A stretch of 7,697 bases of DNA from the NCBI GenBank assembly GCA_902795755.1, contig CADBMO010000043.1:1-7697 (forward strand). The letters are read 5' to 3'. Source of the DNA: an uncultured Erysipelotrichaceae bacterium. GTDB taxonomy: Bacteria; Bacillota_I; Bacilli_A; RF39; UBA660. How positions within the stretch are numbered: the first letter of the stretch is position 1; every line of letters starts with the position of its first letter. The notes below the pieces were generated by a model that saw nothing but the letters and a program-made list of their open reading frames with translations, was not told the DNA's origin and searched no databases. The position numbers and the translations under genes were made by a program. This document shows, one piece after another, positions 1 through 6,495 of the stretch.

Positions 1-654
1 TGGTGTTGGTGTACCACCACTTACTTGTGGAGTTGATGATGAACTAGTAAGTTTTATAATAATAAATACAATTAAACCTACAATAATTAAAGATAAAACT
101 ACAACACCAACTATAAATAATGCTTTATTACCAGATTTTGTATTAGCTGGTGCAACTGATTGTGCTGGTGCTGGTTCCACTGGTGCAGTTTGATTTGCTG
201 CAACTTGTTCTACTGCTGGGGCAGGTTCTGCTGCAGGTGCTATAGGTTCCGTAACTACTGGAGTTTCTACTACTGGAGTAGCTGGCGCAGGCTCTATAGC
301 TGGTTCTACTGCTGGGGCAGATTCTGCTGCAGGTGCAATAGGTTCCGTAACTACTGGAGTTTCTACTACTGGAGTAGCTGGCACAGGCTCTATAGCTGGT
401 TCTACTGCTGGGGCAGGTTCTGCTGCCGGTGCAATAGGTTCCGTAACTACTGGAGTTTCTACTACTGGAGTAACTGGCGTAGGTTCTACTATTGGAGCAG
501 GCTCTACAACAGGTTCTACTGATGTAGGAGCTACTGGTTCTGTAACTGGTGTAACGGTTTCAGCAACTTCTACCGCTCCCATTACTTGCCCACATACTGG
601 ACATTCTGTAACACCTTCTGGGATTTCATTTCCACATTTTGTACAAACATTCAT
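1..654 (-). CDS. Zinc-ribbon, Pro/Ala/Glu/Val-repeat, single-TM protein (3' end missing)
   Basis: The frame is open from an ATG at 654 to the left edge, giving 218 residues with no stop, so the C-terminus is outside the window. Residues 4-21 hold a CxxC...CxxC pair (C4, C7, C18, C21), a typical short zinc ribbon. Residues about 28-170 are low complexity, dominated by Pro, Glu, Ala and Val with hardly any charge besides Glu; within this, residues 62-149 are copies of a 32-residue unit. Residues about 178-200 form one hydrophobic helix, followed by a Ser/Thr/Gly/Pro-rich stretch that would be extracellular if the N-terminus is cytosolic. The ATG at 654 is preferred to the in-frame ATG at 663 because AGAGG lies 9 nt before it and directly abuts 663. 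It starts 19 nt after the peptidase stop, so the two are probably co-transcribed. Function is unknown; a spacer-plus-anchor surface or sensor protein is one possibility. The gene call is firm, the role is not. Confidence 0.85.
   Translation of the reverse strand, partial: MNVCTKCGNEIPEGVTECPVCGQVMGAVEVAETVTPVTEPVAPTSVEPVVEPAPIVEPTPVTPVVETPVVTEPIAPAAEPAPAVEPAIEPVPATPVVETPVVTEPIAPAAESAPAVEPAIEPAPATPVVETPVVTEPIAPAAEPAPAVEQVAANQTAPVEPAPAQSVAPANTKSGNKALFIVGVVVLSLIIVGLIVFIIIKLTSSSSTPQVSGGTPTP
208..495. repeat. Three 96-bp in-frame tandem repeats
   Basis: Copies begin at 208, 304 and 400. The first two differ at only 3 of 96 positions. The third is near-identical over most of its length but diverges at its 3' end on the + strand (about 475-493). 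Each encodes 32 residues with the core TPVVETPVVTEPIAPAAE. A smaller repeat is nested inside: ACTACTGGAGT occurs twice, 15 bp apart, giving TPVVE/TPVVT. Partly degenerate copies continue to about 545. The array is visibly richer in G+C than the DNA around it. The length is a multiple of three, so gain or loss of a unit would keep the frame. Confidence 0.95.
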
Positions 655-663
655 TCTTTTCAT

Positions 664-668
664 CCTCT
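664..668 (-). promoter_or_regulatory. Ribosome binding site that decides the start of the repeat protein
   Basis: On the minus strand AGAGG lies directly against the ATG at 663, too close for that start, and 9 nt before the in-frame ATG at 654. The second ATG is therefore the likely initiation codon, which removes three residues from the longer reading. Confidence 0.6.
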
Positions 669-673
669 TTTCT

Positions 674-2671
674 TTAATTTATTTTTTCTAAATTAGAATA
701 ATATACATTACCCTTAACATCATATATTTGGAATATACAATAGTAATCACCTTTATCTAAAGATGATAATTCTAATTTGTATCCATCTTTAATTGGAAAT
801 TCATATACATATAAACTATCAGTTTTTTGTGGTCCAATATAATTTCCATTATTATCTAACAAATTCCATCTTGTATGTTCAAAAGTTAACGTGTCGTATT
901 TTTTTGGATCAAGAATTATTCCACCTTCTTTTCCCTTATCAGATTTAATAATTTCTGATTCATATACTTTGTCATTGCTTATCTTTAAATGCATATTTCC
1001 ATTATCAGATTTATAGTTTCCATCATCACGTTTACTTAATACAATATATGTCAAATACTCTTTATAATTTCCAACTGGTTCTATTTCAGAAACTGGTATA
1101 AAAGTACTAGTTTTATCATTACTGATTTTTATAATGTTATTATATAATTTAGCACTTAAAGTATTTTTATTTAGTTTTGCATCTGATCTAACCACTAACC
1201 CATAAGTTCCATCTGGATTCTTTTCATATATTATGTATCTACCCCTTGCGAATTCTTTCACCTGTTCATCGCTTAAAGTAATTGAAAATTCTTTATTTTG
1301 CATTTCGGTATTATTACCTATTAGATTTGTTGTCATATTTGAAGTACCATTTTTTATTCCAGCAAATTTTTTAATAAATGCAAAATAATTTTTACTAAAA
1401 TCAATTCTATCATATACACCAAAATGAGCGGCTACATAATCCATACTTCCATTATATGGAAAATATATAGATAATCCATGTGAATGGTCATTAATTGACC
1501 AGTTTTCTTTTACCATACTCGTTATAATACTTAATACTTTATCAGCTTTTTTAGGAGATAAATCTCTTAAGCTATACATTAGTTCATATAAATCAACTGT
1601 ATCATACACTTCAACATTAGCTGCATCAACAGCATATTGATGCATATTAGCTCTTATCTTAGATAAAATATTATAGTTTTTACTTACATCCACATCTTTA
1701 AAGAAACTGTCTAACGCATTTTCTAATTCTTTTTGTTTAGATAAATCAATTATCGAATATGTTGAATCTAGTTGTCCTACTAGTTGAATGCTTTCCATAT
1801 AGTTTTTATATCCTGCTATAAATTTTGTTCCAAAACTCTGTCCATTATCTGATAACTGAATACTATTAATAAATGCAAATACATCACTATAAGCATTACC
1901 CCTTGTAATTTCTTCTGATGCAACCATATAATTAGCATATGGTGCAAATACACTTGCAATTTCAGAAGTACCATTTAAACACGTTCTAAATAAAACGGTT
2001 TCCATTTTGTTATTTTCGTTAAAATAACTTTTTTCAAGTGCTTCTTTCATTTCAAAAGCTGTTAAAAAGTCATTTGAAAAATCATCACTTATACTTCCTA
2101 ATGCACCCATTCCATGATCATATATAATTAAATCATACTTATCAGCTTTATAGTTTTCGTATACATAATTTATAAAACTTGAAAACGTTTCGCTATCTCC
2201 TAAGTTTTTCTTTTCTTCTTCTTTTACTACTACATAACCATCTTCTGTTAATTCTATAATATTATTAGAATTTGATGAAGCATAATTATTATGCCATGTA
2301 GTGGTTCCACCAGTATAAACTAATATATTGGTAGTATCAAAATCAACCATGGTTGGATCAATTGATTCTAAATCCGCAGTAGCAATACCTGCATCAGTCT
2401 CTAAATTAGAACCACACATATAAATCATTATAGTTCTTTTATTAACCTGCTCATTTTTTTTATCTTTAAAAACTAGTATTATTGATGCTGCGGTTAATAA
2501 CAAGACTACCACGAATAACAATAATAAAATAATCATTCTATGGTTATTTGAACTCTTTTTAGAATTACTAGTATTCATAGTTTCTAAATTGGATTGCAAT
2601 ACTTGTTCACCACAATTAGGACACACAAAAGTATTGCTATCTATCATAGTCCCACATTTTTTACATATCAT
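674..2671 (-). CDS. Membrane-anchored C11 (clostripain-family) cysteine peptidase with N-terminal zinc ribbon
   Basis: This 665-residue protein starts with a zinc ribbon (C3, C6, C17, C20), a Ser/Asn-rich linker and one TM helix (about 46-68), then a large domain that should lie outside the membrane. Residues about 79-440 match peptidase family C11 (clan CD): an opening strand TIMIYMCGSNLE (80-91), the catalytic His in YDHGMG (H186), the catalytic Cys in FRTCLNG (C231), an ASEE motif (251-254), YDTVDLYEL (356-364) and HGLSIYFP (398-405). Residues about 440-665 look beta-rich and are not recognised; they may be an accessory or substrate-binding domain. In characterised members an Asp two residues before the catalytic Cys gives Arg/Lys preference at P1; here that position is Arg229. 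GAGAGG sits 9 nt before the ATG. It is the first gene of its own unit, with the zinc-ribbon repeat protein following. The family call is secure from the paired His and Cys motifs; the substrate is unknown. Confidence 0.88.
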   Translation of the reverse strand: MICKKCGTMIDSNTFVCPNCGEQVLQSNLETMNTSNSKKSSNNHRMIILLLLFVVVLLLTAASIILVFKDKKNEQVNKRTIMIYMCGSNLETDAGIATADLESIDPTMVDFDTTNILVYTGGTTTWHNNYASSNSNNIIELTEDGYVVVKEEEKKNLGDSETFSSFINYVYENYKADKYDLIIYDHGMGALGSISDDFSNDFLTAFEMKEALEKSYFNENNKMETVLFRTCLNGTSEIASVFAPYANYMVASEEITRGNAYSDVFAFINSIQLSDNGQSFGTKFIAGYKNYMESIQLVGQLDSTYSIIDLSKQKELENALDSFFKDVDVSKNYNILSKIRANMHQYAVDAANVEVYDTVDLYELMYSLRDLSPKKADKVLSIITSMVKENWSINDHSHGLSIYFPYNGSMDYVAAHFGVYDRIDFSKNYFAFIKKFAGIKNGTSNMTTNLIGNNTEMQNKEFSITLSDEQVKEFARGRYIIYEKNPDGTYGLVVRSDAKLNKNTLSAKLYNNIIKISNDKTSTFIPVSEIEPVGNYKEYLTYIVLSKRDDGNYKSDNGNMHLKISNDKVYESEIIKSDKGKEGGIILDPKKYDTLTFEHTRWNLLDNNGNYIGPQKTDSLYVYEFPIKDGYKLELSSLDKGDYYCIFQIYDVKGNVYYSNLEKIN

Positions 2672-2704
2672 AGTGATATACCTCTCTTATTATACTCTAA
2701 TAAT

Positions 2705-2734
2705 ATAATACCATTTTGCCCCTTGTAAAGTCAA
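2705..2734 (-). promoter_or_regulatory. Predicted sigma-A-type promoter for the C11 peptidase gene
   Basis: Reading the minus strand, TTGACT (2734-2729) is followed after 18 nt by TATTAT (2710-2705). Each hexamer has one mismatch to the consensus. The start of transcription would fall near 2698, leaving a leader of about 25-30 nt that contains the GAGAGG ribosome site (2686-2681). It lies just after the gat terminator, where a new promoter is expected. A perfect TATAAT at 2696-2691 has no matching -35 and sits almost on the ribosome site, so it is less likely. Confidence 0.6.
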
Positions 2735-2753
2735 CAACTAGCAATGTCATTGT

Positions 2754-2785
2754 AAAAGAAAAAGAAAACCATGAAAGGTTTTCTT
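2754..2785 (-). terminator. Rho-independent terminator of the asnS-gatCAB unit
   Basis: On the minus strand a 9-bp perfect stem (arms AAGAAAACC at 2785-2777 and GGTTTTCTT at 2770-2762) with a 6-nt loop is followed by TTTCTTTT (2761-2754). The first arm begins inside the gatB TAA codon. The stem is AT-rich (three G:C pairs), but the U-tract is good. There is no matching T-run on the + strand, so it works in one direction only. Confidence 0.75.
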
Positions 2786-4208
2786 ACTTACCATATTTAG
2801 GAAGCTCTTCTCTTAAAATTTCCATTGTTTTAGCAGGATTAGCTTTACCACGTGTTTTTTTCATAACTTGTCCAACAAAGAAATCAATCATTCTTGTTTT
2901 TTCTGGATTATAATCACGTGCTTGCTCGTCATTTTCTTTTAACACTTCCATTACTACATCATGGATAGCTGAATCATCAGTAATTTGCATCATTCTTTTT
3001 TCTTCAACTATTTTTTTTGGATTATTACCGGATTCTATCATATCTTCAAATACTTCTTTAGCTTGTTTTGAAGATATTGTTTTTTTATCTACTAAATCAA
3101 CTAATTCTTTTATCATTTCTGGGGTTATAGGTACATCTTTAATAGATATATCTGTTTCATTTAAATATCCCATAAGCATTCCGGTAATCCAATTACATGC
3201 TTTTTTAGGATCAGTTCCTAATTTTACGCAGTCATTAAAGAAATCTGATATTTCCTTTGTTTTAACTAACACTTCAGCATCATATGCAGACAAATCATAA
3301 TCAGAAATATATTTTTGTTTTCTTTCTAATTGAAGCATTGGTATTGTTTTTCTAATTTCGTTTAACCATTGTTCTGTTACTGGATATGGTGGAATATTTG
3401 GTTCAGGGAAGTATTTATAATCTACTGCATCAGCTTTATCACGCATTTTATAAGTGATTCCTGTTTCATCATCAAATCTTCTTGTTTCTTGTTCTACTAC
3501 TCCACCACTTTCAAGTACTTCAGTTTGTCTTTTTATTTCATAATCTATTGCACGTCCAACATTATAAAACGAGTTAATGTTTTTCATTTCTACTTTACAT
3601 CCAAGTTCATCAGTATTTGAAACAGATACGTTAACGTCACATCTCATTTGTCCTCTATCACTTCTAGCTTGTGAAACACCGCAATAAAGTATTATTGAAC
3701 GATATGTTTCAAGAAGTTTTAACGCTTCTTCTTTTGAATGAATACATGGGTCCGTAACCATTTCAACAAGCGTTCTTCCAGCACGATTATAATCAATTAG
3801 TGAATAAGTATCATAATGATCTAATGATGCTGAATCCTCTTCTAAGTGTATGTCTTGAATAGTTATTCTTTTTATTCCATCTTCCATTTCTATATCAATA
3901 TATCCATTAACACCAACTGGCTTATTAAACTGCGTAATTTGATAACCCTTTGGTAAATCTGGATAATAATAGTTTTTTCTATCAAATACTATTTCATCCG
4001 GTGTTTTACAATTTAATGCCATCGACATTTTTAATGCTTGTTCTATTGACTTTTTATTTAGTACAGGAAGTATTCCAGGAAATCCTAAATCTTGAGGTGC
4101 AACATGTATATTTGGAGCATCAGTATAACTATTATCAGATGGAGAAAAAACTTTTGATATTGATTCAAATTCACAGTGTATTTCAAGTCCTATAGTTGCT
4201 TTATACAT
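2784..4208 (-). CDS. gatB: Aspartyl/glutamyl-tRNA amidotransferase subunit B
   Basis: GatB is the tRNA-binding and kinase subunit of GatCAB. It activates the side-chain carboxylate of Glu-tRNAGln or Asp-tRNAAsn with ATP, then transfers ammonia delivered from GatA. The 474-residue length is normal for the family. Visible landmarks are IGLEIHCEF (6-14), DRKNYYYPDLPKGYQITQ (76-93), HLEED (121-125), RCDVNVSV (189-196), EQETRRFDDETG, the YFPEPNIPP segment, and a helical YqeY-like tail from about 330 ending with a conserved ANP near the C-terminus. Some usually conserved positions differ: GRTLVEMVTDP (144-154) replaces the more common GTPLVEIVSEP, and RGQMRCD replaces the common EGSLRCD form. The start is set by AGGAG 7 nt upstream. 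It begins 1 nt after the gatA stop, which fits translational coupling. It is the last gene of its unit, with a terminator at its stop codon. Confidence 0.96.
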   Translation of the reverse strand: MYKATIGLEIHCEFESISKVFSPSDNSYTDAPNIHVAPQDLGFPGILPVLNKKSIEQALKMSMALNCKTPDEIVFDRKNYYYPDLPKGYQITQFNKPVGVNGYIDIEMEDGIKRITIQDIHLEEDSASLDHYDTYSLIDYNRAGRTLVEMVTDPCIHSKEEALKLLETYRSIILYCGVSQARSDRGQMRCDVNVSVSNTDELGCKVEMKNINSFYNVGRAIDYEIKRQTEVLESGGVVEQETRRFDDETGITYKMRDKADAVDYKYFPEPNIPPYPVTEQWLNEIRKTIPMLQLERKQKYISDYDLSAYDAEVLVKTKEISDFFNDCVKLGTDPKKACNWITGMLMGYLNETDISIKDVPITPEMIKELVDLVDKKTISSKQAKEVFEDMIESGNNPKKIVEEKRMMQITDDSAIHDVVMEVLKENDEQARDYNPEKTRMIDFFVGQVMKKTRGKANPAKTMEILREELPKYGK

Positions 4209-4209
4209 A

Positions 4210-5652
4210 TTATTTCTCCTTCCTTAAACTAAGAGGCGTAAAACCTATTTTTTCTTCTAGTTTTTTAGCAATATTAAATATTTTAGCATCTTCCATAATA
4301 GGTCCTGTTATATTAATTGCTATTGGCATATTATCTATCTCCCCAGAAGGAATAGTTATTGATGGAAAACCGCCAAAGTCACCAATTACTAAATGGTTTT
4401 CTAAAAGTAAATATTTTTCTGACAATCTATCGATTTCTTCGTTAAAATGTGGTGCAATATCGCCAGAAGCTGGAACAATATATCCATCATATTTTTTAAA
4501 TAATTCAGTCACTCTTTCAACAATTAGTCTTCTTAATCTTTGCGCGTTTTTAAATAGTTTTTCTTGATTTTCCTTTTGTAAAATAAATGATCCTATAACA
4601 AATCTTCTTCTAATTAATTCAGAAAATCCCTCGGTTCTAGTATTAATCATTACTTCATATGGATTATCACCATCTTTTTTATTACCAAATGGAATTCCGG
4701 TAAGATTAGAATTATTACTAGTTGCCTCTGCACAACTAATTGCCATATAAGTTGGATATGCTCCTTTAAGAAGTTTAATATCTATGCTTTCTTCTTTTAC
4801 CTCAATACCAAGTTCTTTACAATAGTTTAATATATTTATAAAATTATAATAGTATTTTTGATTACTATTTTTTAGTTCATCAACTATTTCTTTTATATAA
4901 AATAGCTTTTTACCACTTACATCTTTGTCTATGTCTTTTACTAAATCTATGTTACTTGAATCCCAAGAAGTCATATCATTATCATCAATGCCCTTCATAT
5001 TATTAATTACATAAGCAGCATCTTTAACGCTTTTTGCAAAGCAGCCTAAGTGATCTAAACTTGATGCAAACGCAAACAATCCCCAACGAGATATAAGTCC
5101 ATAAGTTGGCTTAACCCCTACAATGCCACCATAACAAGCTGGTTTACGAATAGAATCACCAGTATCTGAACCAAGTGCATATGGAACAATACCTTTTGCT
5201 ACTGCTGCTGCTGATCCACCAGACGATCCACCAATTAATCTTGATGTATCCCATGGATTTTTAACTGGTCCAGTATGACCAGTAGTACTTGTTCCACCCA
5301 TTGCAAGTTCATCTAATACTGTTTTACCAATTAAACATGCATTAGCTTCTTTTAATTTAGTAATAGCAGTTGCATCAAACACAGGTACATAATTTGAAAG
5401 TATGTTTGATGATGCGGTTGTAAGAATTCCTTTAGTTGAATAATTATCTTTAGCAGCATAAGGTATTCCAGATAAAACATTGTCAGTTATATCTTTCTCC
5501 TTAGCGTCATCTAAAATTGTTACAAAACTATTTAATTCATCTTGATAATCATGTGCTCTTTTTAGTGACTCTTCCACTAATTCTTTACTAGTTACTTTAC
5601 CATCTTTTAAAGCAGCATGTATTTCTTCTAAACTTTTATCTAAATAACTCAT
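4210..5652 (-). CDS. gatA: Aspartyl/glutamyl-tRNA amidotransferase subunit A (amidase)
   Basis: GatA is the amidase-signature subunit of GatCAB. It hydrolyses glutamine and feeds ammonia through the complex to GatB. From the ATG at 5652 the protein is 480 residues, a normal length. The Lys-Ser-Ser catalytic triad aligns as K68 (in AAKDN), S143 (first Ser of GGSSGGS) and S167 (in DTGDSIRKP), with the same 75- and 24-residue spacing as in S. aureus GatA (K79, S154, S178). The residue just before the nucleophilic Ser is Asp166 where most GatA proteins have Gly. The C-terminus carries GDFGGFPSITIPSG, typical of the family. The ATG at 5652 is preferred to an upstream in-frame TTG at 5670 because GGGGGTGA sits 8 nt before it, and because the TTG would overlap gatC by 17 nt with no clear ribosome site. 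It follows the gatC stop by 1 nt and precedes gatB by 1 nt. Confidence 0.95.
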   Translation of the reverse strand: MSYLDKSLEEIHAALKDGKVTSKELVEESLKRAHDYQDELNSFVTILDDAKEKDITDNVLSGIPYAAKDNYSTKGILTTASSNILSNYVPVFDATAITKLKEANACLIGKTVLDELAMGGTSTTGHTGPVKNPWDTSRLIGGSSGGSAAAVAKGIVPYALGSDTGDSIRKPACYGGIVGVKPTYGLISRWGLFAFASSLDHLGCFAKSVKDAAYVINNMKGIDDNDMTSWDSSNIDLVKDIDKDVSGKKLFYIKEIVDELKNSNQKYYYNFINILNYCKELGIEVKEESIDIKLLKGAYPTYMAISCAEATSNNSNLTGIPFGNKKDGDNPYEVMINTRTEGFSELIRRRFVIGSFILQKENQEKLFKNAQRLRRLIVERVTELFKKYDGYIVPASGDIAPHFNEEIDRLSEKYLLLENHLVIGDFGGFPSITIPSGEIDNMPIAINITGPIMEDAKIFNIAKKLEEKIGFTPLSLRKEK

Positions 5653-5653
5653 A

Positions 5654-5956
5654 CTACTCTTCACCCCCAACTACTCTTGGTACCTTTACTTCATCATATA
5701 TAACATCTTTAGCATTTTTTATTGCGTCTTCAGTAGTTAAAGTACTAGTTACAACATCTTCTCTTAATATAACATCTTTTTTAAACGGAAAAGTCATTGG
5801 TTCAACGTTTTCTATTCCATCTATTTGTCCTATTAAATCCATATGTTTTAATATTGTTTCAAACTCTTTTTCAAAAGTATCATACTCATCTTCTTTCATT
5901 TTAAACATAAGTTTAAGAGCATAATCTTGTATGTTTTCTTTAGTTATTTTTTTCAT
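5654..5956 (-). CDS. gatC: Aspartyl/glutamyl-tRNA amidotransferase subunit C
   Basis: GatC is the small subunit that wraps around the GatA-GatB interface and stabilises the complex. The product is 100 residues, the usual size. It shows the family pattern: an N-terminal helical half (about 5-45) rich in Lys, Glu and Leu, then an extended part with GIENVEPMTFPF, the LREDVV segment, and a C-terminal VPRVVG motif that packs against GatA. The ATG at 5956 has a near-perfect AAGGAGG 6 nt upstream (5969-5963), the strongest ribosome site in the window, and that site begins just inside the 3' end of the preceding CYTH-like gene. It ends with TAG, 1 nt before the gatA ATG. Gene order C-A-B is the standard Firmicutes arrangement. 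Confidence 0.93.
   Translation of the reverse strand: MKKITKENIQDYALKLMFKMKEDEYDTFEKEFETILKHMDLIGQIDGIENVEPMTFPFKKDVILREDVVTSTLTTEDAIKNAKDVIYDEVKVPRVVGGEE
5661..5668 (-). promoter_or_regulatory. Ribosome binding site that decides the gatA start
   Basis: GGGGGTGA on the minus strand ends 8 nt before the ATG at 5652 and lies inside the last codons of gatC. It supports the ATG over the in-frame TTG at 5670, which would lie upstream of this site. It also means ribosomes finishing gatC pass over the gatA initiation region, consistent with coupled translation. Confidence 0.65.
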
Positions 5957-5969
5957 ATTAAACCTCCTT

Positions 5970-6494
5970 TTATTTTTTTAATTTTTTATACATATATTCA
6001 GGTAATGATTCATTAAGTCTTTCTTCTACGTCTAAGTCAGAAAATACTTTTTCTATTAACTCTTCATCTTCAGAGCCTATTTCTACTGATAAACCAAGAT
6101 TTTCAACATTTTCCTTCCATAAATCTACTTTTTCGTTACCATATTGAATACCAGTTTTTTGTAATTTAAAACCATAATCATAATCATTTAATAAATAATT
6201 ATCAACATAAGATATTGCTTCTTCTACGGTATCAAATTCTTCTTTTAATAATACTTTATCTTCCTTCGTACCATTTACTAACGGGGCTATTTTTCTTATT
6301 ACTAAAACATCTTTACTTTTCCAATGATTTGATTGATATACTCTAATTTTTAACATATCGTCTGTTATTAGTGTACCATTTTTATTAATATAAACTAAAT
6401 CATAAAATGAAAAATCTGTTTTAAACTTCATGTCATATTTATTTATAACCTCATCTACATTATCAGTTTTTAAATTACATCTTACGTATTTCAT
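5970..6494 (-). CDS. CYTH-like domain protein
   Basis: The 174-residue soluble protein resembles the CYTH fold (class IV adenylate cyclase / thiamine triphosphatase / inorganic triphosphatase). Family-like landmarks appear in order: basic strands LKIRVY (48-53) and VLVIRKI (63-69), an acidic LLKEEFDTVEEA (82-93), KTGIQYGNEKVDLW (113-126) and LGLSVEIG (133-140), followed by a C-terminal helix-rich part. In canonical CYTH enzymes an ExExK motif opens the protein; here the N-terminus reads MKYVRCNLK and the two glutamates are absent, so metal-dependent triphosphate hydrolysis is uncertain. It starts 1 nt after the preceding gene, and its last codon overlaps the start of the gatC ribosome site, so it is inside the tRNA-aminoacylation unit. 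The upstream ribosome site (AGAAGG, 11 nt from ATG) is weak, suggesting coupling to the gene before it. The fold assignment rests on motif reading only; the substrate is unknown. Confidence 0.6.
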   Translation of the reverse strand: MKYVRCNLKTDNVDEVINKYDMKFKTDFSFYDLVYINKNGTLITDDMLKIRVYQSNHWKSKDVLVIRKIAPLVNGTKEDKVLLKEEFDTVEEAISYVDNYLLNDYDYGFKLQKTGIQYGNEKVDLWKENVENLGLSVEIGSEDEELIEKVFSDLDVEERLNESLPEYMYKKLKK

Positions 6495-6495
6495 A

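Noticed and set aside
208..495. Possible CRISPR array or integration-site repeat
   Set aside because: The 96-bp units abut with no unique spacers, keep the reading frame and encode a low-complexity linker.
160..522. 120-residue + strand frame rich in Trp, Cys, Phe and Tyr with an internal repeat
   Set aside because: It is the antisense reading of the 96-bp repeat in the zinc-ribbon gene. The odd Trp/Cys/Tyr composition comes from reverse-complemented Pro/Ala/Glu/Val codons, and no ribosome site precedes it.
1979..2116. Possibility that the C11 peptidase is inactive because of its altered Cys motif
   Set aside because: The catalytic His (H186) and Cys (C231) are both present in proper context and the frame is intact, so only specificity, not activity, is in question.
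2716..2913. 65-residue + strand frame starting between the peptidase gene and gatB
   Set aside because: It runs antisense through the gat terminator and the gatB 3' end, has no ribosome site and shows no family features.
3369..4567. Three + strand frames (3369-3620, 3950-4195, 4196-4567)
   Set aside because: All are antisense to gatB or gatA, which are confidently identified. Their composition (Phe/Tyr/Ile/Ser-rich) is typical of shadows of AT-rich genes.
5653..5670. Longer GatA start at a TTG (5670), adding six residues
   Set aside because: It would overlap gatC and lacks a ribosome site, whereas the ATG at 5652 has GGGGGTGA at the right distance and matches the usual GatA N-terminus.
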